From Euleptes europaea (taxonomy: Eukaryota; Chordata; Lepidosauria; Squamata; Sphaerodactylidae): DNA of 64,000 bases. The notes under the pieces are model-generated. The model was not told the DNA's origin. It did not search any database and saw only the letters and a program-made list of their open reading frames with translations. Positions 34,686 to 57,803 of this stretch are shown piece by piece (position 1 is the stretch's first letter; each line of letters starts with the position of its first letter). The stretch covers positions 38,914,673-38,978,672 of the forward strand of contig NC_079325.1 of the NCBI RefSeq assembly GCF_029931775.1, written 5' to 3'. The position numbers and the translations under genes are program-made.

Positions 34686-35375
34686 ATGCACGGGAGGTCT
34701 CGCCTTGGATTTTGGCCGCTGTGCAGATGCACATTTTCCCCACCTGAATTCTCCAAACGGTGCATGGGGGAGTTCTTTTTGGCCATTTATTCAAGGAAGG
34801 TTTTGCATTGGATTTGCCACTCTTTAGATGCACTTCCCTCCCCCCATCCATATTCTCAAAACTCAACAATAAGCCCCCGTGCAGAGTTTTAAGAATTCAG
34901 ATGGGGAAAATGTGCATCTAGAGCAGTGGTTCCCAACCTTTTTTTGACCAGGGACCACTAGGACTTTTTTGTTCGGTGCAGGGACCCCAAGGTTCAAAAT
35001 AAAAATTCTGAGAATTTGAAAATAAACTTTAATCATAACTGTTAGTTAAACATTAAACTTAGAATAATATTTGAATGTATATTATATTTGAATTATATTT
35101 GAATTTGAAATATATGAATTATATTTTTATAATAGAGAACTTTTAATTGAAAATATTAATTTATTATGGGTTTATAACTTTGTTTCGCGGACCTTAATTT
35201 AGTTCTCGCGGACCCCTGGGGGTCCACGGACCCCTGGTTGGGAACCAGTGATCTAGAGAGTGACAAATCCAATGCAAAACCGTTTATGAATAAATGGCCT
35301 TTGAGTTTTGAGAATGCGGATCTGGAAAATGTGCACCTTGATGACGGCAAATCCCAGGCGAAACCTCCCATGTAT
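34686..35375. repeat. Compound inverted repeat next to the ALAD first exon
   Basis: A unit containing GATGCACATTTTCC followed by CTGAATTCTC occurs in direct orientation near 34723 and 34828. It occurs in inverted orientation near 34920 and 35344. The outer arms (about 34690-34840 and 35256-35375) pair over GGGAGGTCTCGCCTTGG and GGTTTTGCATTGGATTTGCC. A hAT element is inserted in the middle. Confidence 0.7.
34924..35250. mobile_element. Non-autonomous hAT transposon with perfect 8-bp target duplication
   Basis: Inverted ends CAGTGGTTCCCAACC / GGTTGGGAACCAGTG and flanking ATCTAGAG on both sides (34916-34923 and 35251-35258). The interior is AT-rich. Confidence 0.9.
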
Positions 35376-37371
35376 TGTAACAGTGGCCCAAAAGATCTCC
35401 CGGTAATAATTGGCATCGAGACTGCTAGGGAAGCTGGGGGAAGGGATGTCTACCTAGATGCAGGCTTGCTGCTCTCTGTGTGCTTTAAGTAAGTGGGTTA
35501 AGAGTCATGGAGTGTCAGAGTGAACGATAAACAATGCTAGGGAGAAACTGGGTGAAACTGTCCTGAGTCGCCTTTCTGTCTGTAATACAATCAGCTATGC
35601 ATAACTTGTTGATGTATCGTCATAACTTGAATCTGGATCAATATCTCCCCCCCCCCCAGTATAATCGGGACTCAGAGATTTCCGCCCATTAGGGCCTCCG
35701 AGTCAGCAGCTGCCAGAATAAACTCTTTTCTTGAAATAACAGTTCAGGTCTCTGTTTCCCCCACGAACCTCTGGTTTACCATATCAGTATCAATGCAGAA
35801 GGAAGAAAAGACATTCGGTGGAAGATCCAGACTTTGTGCCCGCGGCTGGGGTTAAAAGGCTAAAAATTATAAGGAGAAGGAGTGGGGCTAGGGAGGGGGA
35901 TGGAAGGGAATGAGAAAAGTACGTTATACAAACAATGTATGTAGAATAAGAAATATATATTTGAAAATTGTATAAAAAGCAATTTTTAAAAATTGCCGAG
36001 TTTCCGGAAAGACGCGCGGTCAATGCTGGTTTGCCGTGGGTGGGGGGCGAGGTCCGCGCCTGGACGGCGACCTTGGTCCCGAGCGTGTTTCTCTTCCCCC
36101 GTTGCATCTTGCACCTCTCTGGCCGGTGCCACTGCAAATGGGAGCGCCCCGGCCCTCCCATTTGCAGTGTATGTAGCAATTCCTGTAGACTTTTACAGCG
36201 TGGGAAAGGCTGTTGTATATATCTCACACATTATTTCAGTTTGGTTACATATCTTTCCATAATTCATGTATTTTCTTTATCTGTTAGTAAGTTCTCATTT
36301 TCCTGTTATGGTGTTCATGTTATAGTGTTATATTTCCTTGTCTCACCTCTATATATTACTGACGTCGTAATTCTCAACGTTAGTATTCTTATATTGATTA
36401 TCTTAAACAAGTTATCAGTCTATGCAATCATTAAACCATGAATATAGGACAAAAGACACCTGACTCTAATCTTCTTATCTAACCCTTCGCTGTTTCCAGG
36501 TGTTCTTCACACACATCTGGCTAGCGTTAAATCTTTTAGAAAAAGGGAGGGCTTAAGCTTGCTCAGAAAGCCCATTCTCTGCCATCCAGAACAGCTGGCT
36601 TAATTCAGATATCACGCTGAGCCAGGGCTAGGCCTAATCATCATGGGTGGCCCCAAATCCCCCCCACCTGATCGGCATCGAGCCCAGCTCGCGAGGGGTC
36701 AATGATAGGCTCACTGGGGGCAAAGTTGGCGGAGGAGTGTGTTGGGGGCGTTCCTGGTAGCTTCTTGGGGAGTGGGGACCGGCGGCTTGGTGGTTCCGGA
36801 TCTCGCCTGCCCCCCGAATGAAGCCGGGCTTGTGAGTGCCGCAGCATTGTATTGTTACAAACCGGATTTTAGGCACCTTGACTTGGAAGTAGGCCTTCCT
36901 GGATTCCGAGGGATTTACTCGCTTTGTTGAGGCTTAAGACTTGCGTTCACATGCTGGGTAATAACCGTAGCTCTCTGCAATGGTTAACCTTTTCGTGGAT
37001 TGCGTGTTAACAAAGCGAGAGGTTGCGTCTTCATGGCTTTGGGAGCAGGTCTACTCCGAATCCTACTGGGGTCTATTCAGTGGGGCTTACTCACAGGAGA
37101 GCATTTTTTTTAGGCTTGCACAGTTAATTACTCAGCATTCCGTGTCTTGCGGTTGAAAGTATATGCCCGTTGTGCAAACTAGTTGCAGTTAAACACATGA
37201 TGTGCCCTGGGGTAAGAAGGTGGAGATGCAAAAGTGGCATTTGATCTGTGACAGATTAGCTGCGTGCGTGAGCCCTGCGCCAGCTTCTCTCTTTTCCCTC
37301 TCCAATTCTACCTGGAAAGCAAGATATGACGAATTTCTAAAGTGAAAGGTGCACTGAATGAATACTCCTAG

Positions 37372-37795
37372 GTGTTTGTTCTGAGGGCAACAGTGAAGCC
37401 CAGGACTGCACATGAGTGCCTAGGAACATGTTCCAAATTAAAGCCAGAAACAAACGGGTTGAAATTAAATCAAAAGAGTTTCCGTCTAGACATTAGGAAG
37501 AATTTTCTAACAGTTAGAGCGGTTCCTCAGTGGAACAGACTTCCTCTGGAAGTGGTAAGTGCTCCTTCCCTGGAGGTTTTTAAACAGAGGCTAGATGGCC
37601 ATCTGTCAGCAGTGCTGATTTTACAATCTTAGGCAGATCATGAGAGGGAGGGCATCTTGGCCATCTTCTGGCATGGAGTAGGGGTCACTGGGGGTGTGTG
37701 GGGGAGGTTGTTGTGAATTTCCTGCACTGTGCAGGGGGTTGGACTAAGATGACCCTGGTGGTCCCTTCCAACTCTGTGATTCTAAAGCCGCTGTG
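37372..37795 (+). repeat. CR1 LINE 3' end with ORF2 C-terminus
   Basis: An open stretch encodes LDIRKNFLTVRAVPQWNRLP and SLEVFKQRLDGHL, the CR1 ORF2 end, followed by GGGGGTTGGACTAAGATGACC and TTCCAACTCTGTGATTCT. It lies just upstream of the first ALAD coding exon. Confidence 0.9.
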
Positions 37796-37858
37796 CTTGG
37801 TGGCTGTTTGTGTATTTCAGAATCTCTTCACCCTGAACCCTGCTGGTGAGATCTTACA

Positions 37859-49486
<11,628 letters not shown>

Positions 49487-49919
49487 ACCATGCGTCTCCC
49501 TGTTCCCTGCAATGGGAGAGCAAGAAGGAGCTTGGAAGGGGGTTGGCATCAAGTGGCATGCACCACATGGAATTTTAGGAGATAGAGCAAGAGATCAAGA
49601 TGCAGACTGCATCCCCTCCTGACTGCAGGGCCCCTCCGAAGCCACAGGAATAATCCCTCCCAAAGTGCTATTGTAATCGAATCCTGAGGCCCTTGTATCC
49701 AGTCCTGGTGCTGTGCCCCCTTTTAGTTTTTTAAAGCCAGGACGATTTCTGCAAATTGTATATGTTTACAAATGCCACAAGCAAGGAATAGTTATGTTCT
49801 TTGCCCTGCAAAAGCCATTGCTGCATCAGCAGTACATTAATTGAAGTGTAATATAAAATCTAACTGGGATGACACTGCTGCTTTATTCCACAAACTACCT
49901 AGTTGTCTAGAAAAGAGGC

Positions 49920-49925
49920 AATAAA
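49920..49925 (+). terminator. ALAD poly(A) signal AATAAA
   Basis: AATAAA lies about 430 bp after the ALAD stop codon, followed by a GT-rich region. A later AATAAA near 50860 belongs to a repeat tail and is less likely. Confidence 0.6.
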
Positions 49926-49999
49926 GCCCCGGTATGCATACATGCCAAAATTGCAAAGGAGTGGCTGTAGGATTGCCTGATATATAAATTCATCCTGTA

Positions 50000-52020
50000 C
50001 ATGATGGATGTGGTTATTTTGAAAATATGGGCCACATTTTAGATGGCTTCTAATGTTACCACTACTTTTCCCCCGGTAGGGCTCCTGTGTTTTAACCAGC
50101 AATATGACAGATAGAAATCGAACTGTTTATTGGTTAGTTTCTTTTATTGGAATGGGCCTTTTTATACACAACAGCTGGCCAAGAAACGAACTATGACTTG
50201 ATCAATTAATCACTAGTTTAAGTAGACTGCAGAGCGGAGTCACTTGTAGTCCCGATGAAGCCACTGGGGCCAGGCAGATGGGCAAGCAGTTTGTAGCTGT
50301 GTATTACAACTCTGAGGGCACGAATGCCCTTTCCTTTCATGTGTTTTGACCACTATTGCACTTGCTTCCCTATCCCCAAATGCTGTGTTTCCTTGGGCAA
50401 TGAGAATATCACCTGTACCTTCTAAGGAGCCATAGTCCAGACTTTCTTTGTATTATTTTAAATTATGCTTTGGAGGGAAAGTAAAAAAATACTGATATTT
50501 TCTGGAAGTTGTGGCTTATTTGGTTCTTCAGAAAGTCTTTAGCCTGCAGCAAGGAAGGAGGACTTTTAGGGAGGATATTGCTGTGCAGATGGGCAGACAA
50601 GGTGGAAGGCTACACAAGTGATGGCATGTGAGAGAGGATTCATGGGAAATGTGCTATGTATGCATGTGCTATGTGGCTCCTGCCAGCAGGAAACTCTCAT
50701 CTCTTGCTGTGCCATCTGTGATTTCGCCAGTTGGTGTCCCCACTCTTTAATATCTTACTTTCCTGCTATTTTCCATCTATGAATGTTTTTAATTTAATAA
50801 ATTTTGTACATTCCTTTTCTGCCCATATGAGGGCCACCAAGATGGCTTAAAAACATGCATAATAAAGCCACATCTTAGAACTATTAAAGCCAACAAAAAC
50901 ACATCATTAAAACAACAATTAAAACAAGGCAGGAAGAAGGGAACACCAAAAGAAACAAAGTCTTCATTTGTTGAAGGAAGTTGGCAACAGAAAAAGAGTT
51001 TTGGTTGAATGTTGAAAAACGAGGTCAGAAAGGGATCATGTTCTGAGCCACTATGGTCTTAAACTGGTCAGATAGGTCCTGTTGCAAGGGAATCCTGGGA
51101 ATAGTAGTTCTTGGAAGGGGGCATGCTAAGGATTCTCTAATGAGTTCTTGGTGCCTCGTCCACACTCAGTTCCTAGGGTTTGTTGGAGGGAGCTGGCTTG
51201 TGAAACTTTTATTAGCTTTGTAGCAGTTTATAGTGCAGGCACAGTCCATAACAGTAAGGGAACTCTGGGTCTCAGGAGATAAACATTTTTGAAAAAGCTT
51301 TCCCTTCACATTCTCCTTTAACACACAGCTAATAGATAGGTTAGATGTTTTCTTGGTTTTCAAGGTTGTCAACAAGCAAAAGATGTGACTATAATGCCCT
51401 GTATGAACTCTGCCCTAGAAGATGTCCCAGAATCCTCCACAACATGCAAGGGGACATTGATGTGGAAATAATTGTTGGAATAGGTTGAAAATTTGGAAAC
51501 TGCCCTCTTAGTGGGGAAAATGTCTACTTCAGCTCAAAACGCAACACAGGAAAGAGTTCATAGTTTTTCATTATGCTTGGATCCTGCTCTTTCTCTGCGG
51601 AAATTGGCTAAGTATATGTATCTGCACTGCCCTGTTTGCCTGCATTAGTTCATGTAAGAACTGAACAAGATGTAGCAATTATTTTTCTCTAGAACCAGTT
51701 CAGCGCAGGTGATTATCCACCACTTGAATTTGCTTTTTCAGCATCCTTTACAAATTCCTTTAGGTTTGAATAACAAAAGATGAAATGTGCCAACCACAAA
51801 AGGTGGACAACTACCTCTTTTTCACCTATGCATTAGGCCCACAGCCCATACCTTTAATAGTTACCCTATTCACAGAAATTTAACTGGCACAGTTTCCCCC
51901 ATCACTGCTGATTTATGGTCGGCAAAGTGTCACCTGTTGTATTTCTGGCTGACATGTAGCCTTTAAAATACACAGGAGCCCTGCTGAGAGCGGAGATGTA
52001 ACAATTTTAGGCAGAAGAAA
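50000..52020. other. Intergenic ALAD-HDHD3 stretch
   Basis: I see an old LINE-like tail at about 50770-50950 (TTAATAAATTTTGTACATTCC) and otherwise unassigned sequence. No exon or RNA gene is supported. Confidence 0.5.
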
Positions 52021-52023
52021 GGG

Positions 52024-52403
52024 TTGCCAGCTTCCAGGTGGGCCCTGGTGTTCTCCAGGACTTAACAACTGATCTCCTGGTTGCAGATATTAGTTCCCCC
52101 AGAGGAAATGGCATGGGGAGGTAGCATCACATCCCTATTGGGGCTCCCATCTCCTCCACAAACCCTGTCCTCCCCAGACATCACTCTCAAATTTCCAGGA
52201 ATTTCAAAGTAGGGTTCCTAGGTCCACCGGTGGGAGGTTTTTTGGGGCAGAGCCCGAGGAGGGCGAGGTTTGGGGAGGGGAGGGACTTCAATGCCATAGA
52301 GTCCAATTGCCAAAGCGGCCATTTTCTCCAGGGGAACTGATCTCTATCGGCTGGAGTCTGGAGAGCAGTTGTAATAGCAGATCTGGAGGTTGGCGACCCT
52401 ATT
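52024..52403. repeat. Two GGTTGGCAACCCT-family repeats in opposite orientation
   Basis: 52024-52205 starts GGTTGCCAGCTTCCAGGTGG (reverse copy). 52213-52403 starts GTTCCTAGGTCCACCGGTGG and ends GGAGGTTGGCGACCCT (forward copy). They sit end to end. Confidence 0.7.
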
Positions 52404-52486
52404 TCAAAGGCTGGAGTTGGCAGCCAAATAGAAAAGAAAAATGAACTCTGCAGGTACCCAGAGATACACAATCTTAATTTCGACAT

Positions 52487-52779
52487 AGTAGAAAAGGGCA
52501 AGAGCACCTTAAAGACTAACAAAAATATTTTCTGGCAGGGTATGAGCTTTCGTGAGCCACAACTCACTTCTTCAGATACAGCTAGAATGTGAATCCATCT
52601 GTCTTTAAGTAGAGGAGAGTGAATTCAGACAAGCATTAGTATGTAAATGTTAACAGTCTGCTATTCACGCCTGCTATTCACATTTACATACTGCCAGAAA
52701 ATATTAGTCTTTAAGGTGCTACTGGACTCTTGCCCTTTTCTAATACTGCAGACAGACTAACACGGTAACCCACTGTGAA
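52487..52779. mobile_element. Fold-back element C (13-bp target duplication)
   Basis: Flanked by TTAATTTCGACAT at 52474-52486 and 52780-52792. The arms hold GCACCTTAAAGACTAACA and the inverse TTAGTCTTTAAGGTGCTACTG. The middle contains a second short palindrome (GTATGTAAATG / CATTTACATAC). No nested insertion, so it shows the family best. Confidence 0.8.
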
Positions 52780-52866
52780 TTAATTTCGACATGTTCCAGG
52801 TGAGGTTTGTGCTTTATTGTGACGCTTGACAACTGCATACTGAGCACAGCCATGAAAGCAAAGAGT

Positions 52867-52895
52867 CCCCCCTCCCCCTCCCCCTCCCCCTCCCC
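52867..52895 (+). repeat. (CCCCTC)n microsatellite, G-quadruplex-capable on the minus strand
   Basis: A run of CCCCCT units with at least four G4-type tracts on the minus strand, about 200 bp upstream of the candidate HDHD3 promoter. Confidence 0.85.
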
Positions 52896-53019
52896 TGAGA
52901 TAGGAGTGAGGTCACACCAGTTGAATTTCTGCCTGCCTGACCACTCTCAAAAGCACTGTCGCGAGGCCATTCGAATGCAAGCACCGAGAGTCAATTCTGG
53001 ACAGGGTTAACCTCGTGAT

Positions 53020-53155
53020 TGTCTCTCCTCCTTTTCATTGGCCAGAGAGCCCGGCACGCGCAAATAGGGCAAAGTGAGGGCGGAAGTGACTTCAGCGAGC
53101 CTGTTGCTCACATATACTCAGTACGGACGGAGCTGCGTGAGTCTTTGATTGACAG
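53020..53155 (+). promoter_or_regulatory. Candidate HDHD3 promoter and noncoding exon 1
   Basis: An inverted CCAAT box (ATTGG, about 53037) is followed by an ETS-like motif GCGGAAGTGAC (53080-53090) and a short transcribed-looking segment ending in a GTAAGG donor at 53156. The next acceptor on this strand in front of the HDHD3 coding exon is at 56430. The region is CpG-enriched compared with its surroundings. Confidence 0.6.
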
Positions 53156-53844
53156 GTAAGGGGTCGGGACGGTGCGGTAGAGCGGGGTAGGTGTTGCACG
53201 CTCCCGCTGTGAGTCGGCCACTGTTTTCTTCTACTCCTGTTGCAAACAACCCGCCACTGGCAAAACACACCTCGCCATGCAACGGCAGTGCTCCAAAGAT
53301 GGTGCAAAGCAACTCTGCACGTGCTCAGAGATACTTTTCTTTTAACTGCTTTTTCTTTTAAAGCAGGATTCTGGCCTAGATTTAGTCCTGTGGAAGAGGT
53401 GGAGGGGGGTGTCATTAATTCTTCATCCAATGCAATGGTTTATCTCCCCCCCCCCACCTCAGGAATGATTCTGGGGTTTTCTATTATTGTTCATGTTTGT
53501 CATGCTGCTTTTTGAAACTTCTGCCTAAATATCCGATGGACAGATTGCAAGTCTGGGGGTGAGAGCTTTCTATACATGTTCAGAGGCCGTGCTGTAATTA
53601 AAACTTGCACTTGCAGTAGCAAATTGTGGAATGCTGGATTGATTCGTTTATTTATTTTGATTATTTTTGACACACTGTTTGCCTTTTCATTCTCCAGGCA
53701 GTTACCAAAATCACAAAGCCATACAATATCTATGACAATACAATAATAAATATCTAAACCATTTTTAAAATGATGGTGGAAGCAGCAGGGTGGGGAAAAA
53801 ACCAATAGCGATTCCCTTTAATACCGTAAATACATTTTGGAGCA

Positions 53845-54005
53845 TTTGTTAGATTTTTATCCTGCCATGCCTCCAAGAAACTCATGGTTCCTGCTCATTT
53901 TACTTTCACAACAACCTTGTGAGGTAGGTTAGACAAAGAGATAGCCTAAGGTCACAGAGTGAATTTTATGACTCAGTATTTGAACATTCTAGCTGCTACC
54001 CAATA
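53845..54005 (-). repeat. Sauria-SINE-like copy, reverse and old
   Basis: Shows ACAACCTTGTGAGGTAGGTT, GCCTAAGGTCACAGAGTGAA and ATTTGAACATTCTAGCTGC, in HDHD3's presumed 5' intron. Confidence 0.6.
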
Positions 54006-54183
54006 CCTGGCTTAAATGAGAAGGTAATGATAAACTAAATATTTTGCAGGAGGAAGGGAAGTTGGTCTATCTAACTCTGTATTGTCTTCTCTGACTAGCA
54101 GCAACTCCCCAGTGTCTCAGGCACAGAGAAGCCTTTACCAAGCTGAGATGTTTTGAGTTCAAGGGAGTTCTGGGAAGAAGAAC

Positions 54184-54372
54184 GTGCCGTAGTGTCACAG
54201 CTGACGCATGGCAACCCCAACCACGGGGCATTCCAGGTGTGAGAGGAGCAGAGGTAGTTTGCCGTTGCCTTCCTCTGCATAGCAATCCAGCCTTCATTGG
54301 TGGTCTCCCATCAAAATACTGTGGCCAGCCTGGCTGAGCTCCCAAACTCCGATGAGGTTGGGCTATTGAGGG
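54184..54372 (-). repeat. 5S rRNA-derived SINE, diverged copy
   Basis: Read on the minus strand the head resembles 5S rRNA (GGATGGGAGACC-like stretch near 54299-54320). The body is GGTAGTTTGCCGTTGCCTTCC in plus orientation. It is older than the 55.3 kb copy. Confidence 0.65.
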
Positions 54373-55284
54373 TGCTTTGGGGGAGGGACAAAATTCCAGG
54401 GCTCCTGGTCACCATAGGGGCCTAGGTTGCCAGGCAAATCATGTGATGGGGGGGTTGCCTTTCTATCAAGTCTTTCTATCCATGCTGGTTACCAAGATGG
54501 TATGCAAAGCTACAAAACCAGTTTTAAGCAAAATAGTTACAATTTGTTTTAAAAGGTAAACACAGTGCCCTTTTTGGTGAAGGCCTGTGTTGTGGCTCAT
54601 GGCAACGCAGGCTCTACTACCACTGAGTCACACAGGCTTGCCCAAGAGGGGTGTGTGAAATCATGCAGCTGACTCTCAAGGGCAGTTTAATTTAGAAAAC
54701 AATGAAAGGTTCTTAGCTTCATAACTGCCTCGTGAACTAGATATGCTCTTAGGGTAAGCAGATATACCTGATGTGGTACCCTTCACCCTCTGTGATGGGT
54801 AGTGTATTCTTCATCCTCACCCCATCCTGAGAAAGAGAGGAAGACTCTGATTGCTGTCAGAGTAGGGACAACGAATGGGCATTGCCCACTCGGGATGAAG
54901 CAACTGCAGGTTTGACGGGTTGGTTGCGTAACATCATCTCTGTGCTCATGCTGACATTGCAGCTTGGCTCAACCCAGCCCTTCCCTTCCCACCCAACTGG
55001 TTTGTCTACCCTTTCCTGCTAGGTAACACAGGTTGAAATGGGCATTCTGTAACATCCTGGCTGGGCAAAGATGGAGGTGGAAATCTTACCAAGAAGCAGG
55101 AAGTTTAAGAACTCTACTGGTTTTAAGAGCTTTTAGAAACTATAAAGCTACCAAGACTTGCACTGGACTCAATATGATCATAGAGATTTATAAAATTATA
55201 GATGGTGCAGAGAAAGTAGGTGAAGATAATTTTGCATTACTAAGGGGCGCTCAGATTCAGGACAGCCAAAAATGATTGCTTTTG

Positions 55285-55460
55285 TGTGTGTGTAAAGTGC
55301 CGTCAAGTCGCAGCTGACTTATGACGACCCCTTTTGGGGTTTTCATGGCAAGAGACTACAGAGGTGGTTTGCCAGTGCCTTCCTTTGCACAGCAACCCTG
55401 GTATTCCTTGGTGGTCTCCCATCCAAATACTAACCAGGGCTGACCCTGCTTAGCTTCTAA
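55285..55460 (-). repeat. 5S rRNA-derived SINE
   Basis: The minus strand starts GAAGCTAAGCAGGGTCAGCC, then CTGGTTAGTATTTGGATGGG and AGACCACCAAGGAATACCAG, which is the 5S rRNA internal region almost unchanged. It is followed by a body GGCAAACCACCTCTGTAGTC, CGACTTGACGGCAC and a (CA)n tail. This is a SINE3-type element; I believe a 5S SINE of lizards has been described. Confidence 0.9.
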
Positions 55461-56452
55461 TTCATAATTGTTGAATTCACTGCCACAAGATGGAGGTATG
55501 TGCATTAGAAGACTTCAAAAGGGGACTAGATCTCTTGGGGTTCTGTACTAATTAAGATTTATTGTAGTCCATGGGGTGGGAATTAACCTTGTATATTTTG
55601 TAGGTGCAGGGGTGGAATCCCAAAATCAAATACTATGTAAAATTTAAAAGAGTATTGAAATGAAATATAATTGATGTACCGTATATAGTCTAATTTTCTC
55701 AAGCAAATCGGAGTTAGAATTGTCTTGTATTTTTCTCTCTCTCCGTTCCTATTAATTTTACCTCTACTAAAGACCCTGTTTGTGGTCTACTACTTCCTCT
55801 GTGCCTATAGAGGTTACCCATCGCGTCTCTGCGTGAGTCATTGGTTTGAGTCACATAGAGCTGTTTAAGAATGAAGCTGCCGTCATCATCTGGCGAGTGA
55901 CTACAGCCCACCTTCTCTTTCCCAGACACAATCTCTACACTGTGCCCTGTCATTTCAACCCACCCTTAGTGAATAATTAAACAGTTATTCATTCTGCCGG
56001 CTGACCAGATGTCAGTTTGGTAAATCATTATACTTTTAATTTGTATTTTGCTAGCTTGGAACATTCCGTAATGGCAGAGACTGAAGTGTGGGGGGTGTTG
56101 TTTTTTTGGCCTAGTGTCTGTGCAGAAGCCAAGGTTAACTTCCTCAAGAGCAAAGACTCTTCCTCATCCCGCCCCCTCTCTCTAAGAGCAAAGCAGGTCC
56201 AATTCCCTGTTCTGAAAGGGGCTTTTTCTCAGAACTTGGAGAGGAACACGTACAAGAGATCACAGGAACTGAGGTTCGCTTAAAGGGGACAGTGTTGCTA
56301 CATGGCAGACACATCTGCTAGAAATGAGCTGACAGTCATCTCAAGCCCTTGTGTTAGGTGGGCTATAAACCACAGCAACAAGAAGGTATAACAGGAATTC
56401 TGGTGTTCCTTCTCCTGTCTGTCATTCCAGGCCATTCAGGAGTTACGCCACA

Positions 56453-57175
56453 ATGCTGAAGCTACGGCTTTTGACATGGGATGTGAAAGATACTCTACTT
56501 CGACTCCGGATTCCTGTGGGCGAGAGTTACGCTGCTGAGGCCCAGGCCCATGGCCTCCACGTGGAAGCTGAAGCGCTCAGCCGAGCCTTCCACCAGGCCT
56601 ACAAGGCTCAAGTCCAGCGCTTTCCCAACTATGGCCTAGACAGAGGCCTTAGCTCCAAACAGTGGTGGCAGGATGTAGTCATGGAAACCTTCCGGTTCTC
56701 AGGAGTCCATGAGGACAATGTCCTCCTGCCCATTGCGGAGAAACTCTACTGGGATTACTGCAGCAAGCGCAACTGGGAGCTGCTACCAGGTGCCAGTGAG
56801 ACCCTCCAGCAGTGCCGGCAGTTGGGCATCCGCATGGCTGTCATCTCCAACTTCGACCGGAGGCTGCCAGAGATTCTGGCTCAGTGTAACCTCCATCAGC
56901 ACTTTGAATTTGTCTTGACCTCTGAGAGCGTGGGCTTTGCTAAGCCAGACAAGAGGATTTTTCTGGAAGCCCTGCGGATCTCTAGGGTACCCCCTCCCTT
57001 GGCAGCCCATGTTGGGGACAACTACATGAACGATTACAGGGCACCGAGGGAGGCGGGGATGCACAGTTTCCTAATTAGGACAGCCAAGAAACCTGCCAGC
57101 TGGGAGACAGAAGTGCCTCAGGAGCACATCTTGCCCACACTTACATACTTGCTCTCTCTTATAGAGAAAGGCTAA
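56453..57175 (+). CDS. HDHD3: HDHD3, haloacid dehalogenase-like hydrolase domain protein 3
   Basis: A 240-residue protein encoded in a single coding exon, as in mammals. The acceptor is at 56429-56430, 22 nt before the ATG; a noncoding first exon probably ends at 53155. Similarity to the human protein (251 aa) runs throughout, with landmarks LLTWDVKDTLLRLR near the N-terminus, PNYGL, QWWQDVV, the Ser motif AVISNFDRR, the Lys motif KPDKRIF and the acidic motif HVGDNYMNDY. The HAD nucleophile motif is normally DxDxT/V; here it reads DVKDT, with Lys where the general acid/base Asp is expected. As I remember it the human protein has the same, so this is a family trait that may mean weak or absent phosphatase activity. 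The substrate is unknown. The C-terminus is shorter than human. A poly(A) signal lies at 57798. Confidence 0.97.
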   Translation: MLKLRLLTWDVKDTLLRLRIPVGESYAAEAQAHGLHVEAEALSRAFHQAYKAQVQRFPNYGLDRGLSSKQWWQDVVMETFRFSGVHEDNVLLPIAEKLYWDYCSKRNWELLPGASETLQQCRQLGIRMAVISNFDRRLPEILAQCNLHQHFEFVLTSESVGFAKPDKRIFLEALRISRVPPPLAAHVGDNYMNDYRAPREAGMHSFLIRTAKKPASWETEVPQEHILPTLTYLLSLIEKG

Positions 57176-57797
57176 GTGAGGGACTTCAATATTGTGCACA
57201 ATTGCTGTTGAAGCACTTCCTGGACTAGACCACTAACACTGCCATCCTAAGTGGAATTGCATCCAAGTCCATTGAAGTCAAAGGGCTTAGCAAGGTATAG
57301 GATGTTACTGTTAGAATAGTACGGGGTTGTTGTTTTGTTTTGCTTTTTTCCCTACGTTAAAAAAAAGAAAATGTAGAAAGCTAGCACATCAGACAAAGAG
57401 ACTGTCACCTGGCCTTCTCCGTGACATGCTTCCTTCCCACACAAAAGCAGCTTTTTATATGGAAAAATCCTTCAAAAATGTCCTGCCCCACTTACAAATC
57501 AGAAGTGGCACAGTGCAGGAAGGATTCTGCCACAAGATTTTACTGATTGCCTAAATCCACCCTGCTCTTCTTTGCTAAGGAGAAAAAGGAGAGCAGGAAG
57601 AAGGGAGGCCTCATGTCTAACAACCTGGTGAAAATCATATGGCCAAACTAACTCATGGAAGTGTGACCTTGGATATTTCATGTTTCTAGGTCCAGTAATA
57701 TTAGCAGCTGCTATTAGGAGAGTGCAATCCAGTGTTTCTGAGACCAACCTTCCTTCCTTGTGCTGTTTTTTTTAATAACATATTTTGTTTAACTCAC

Positions 57798-57803
57798 AAT
57801 AAA
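57798..57803 (+). terminator. HDHD3 poly(A) signal AATAAA
   Basis: AATAAA lies about 620 bp after the HDHD3 stop codon, in non-repetitive sequence. Confidence 0.6.

Noticed and set aside
34310-34786. Long minus-strand open frames over the ALAD promoter
   Set aside because: They lie in CpG-rich DNA where stops are rare, with no splice or family support; the region reads better as a plus-strand first exon and promoter.
35968-36441. 157-residue plus-strand open frame
   Set aside because: Hydrophobic, low-complexity C-terminal half over AT-rich sequence, no recognisable domain; probably chance.
52866-52895. CRISPR-like short repeats
   Set aside because: A simple hexamer microsatellite with no spacers, in a vertebrate genome.
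55410-55460. Possible 5S rRNA gene
   Set aside because: Only the internal part of 5S is present and it is fused to a SINE body and tail; there is no complete gene.
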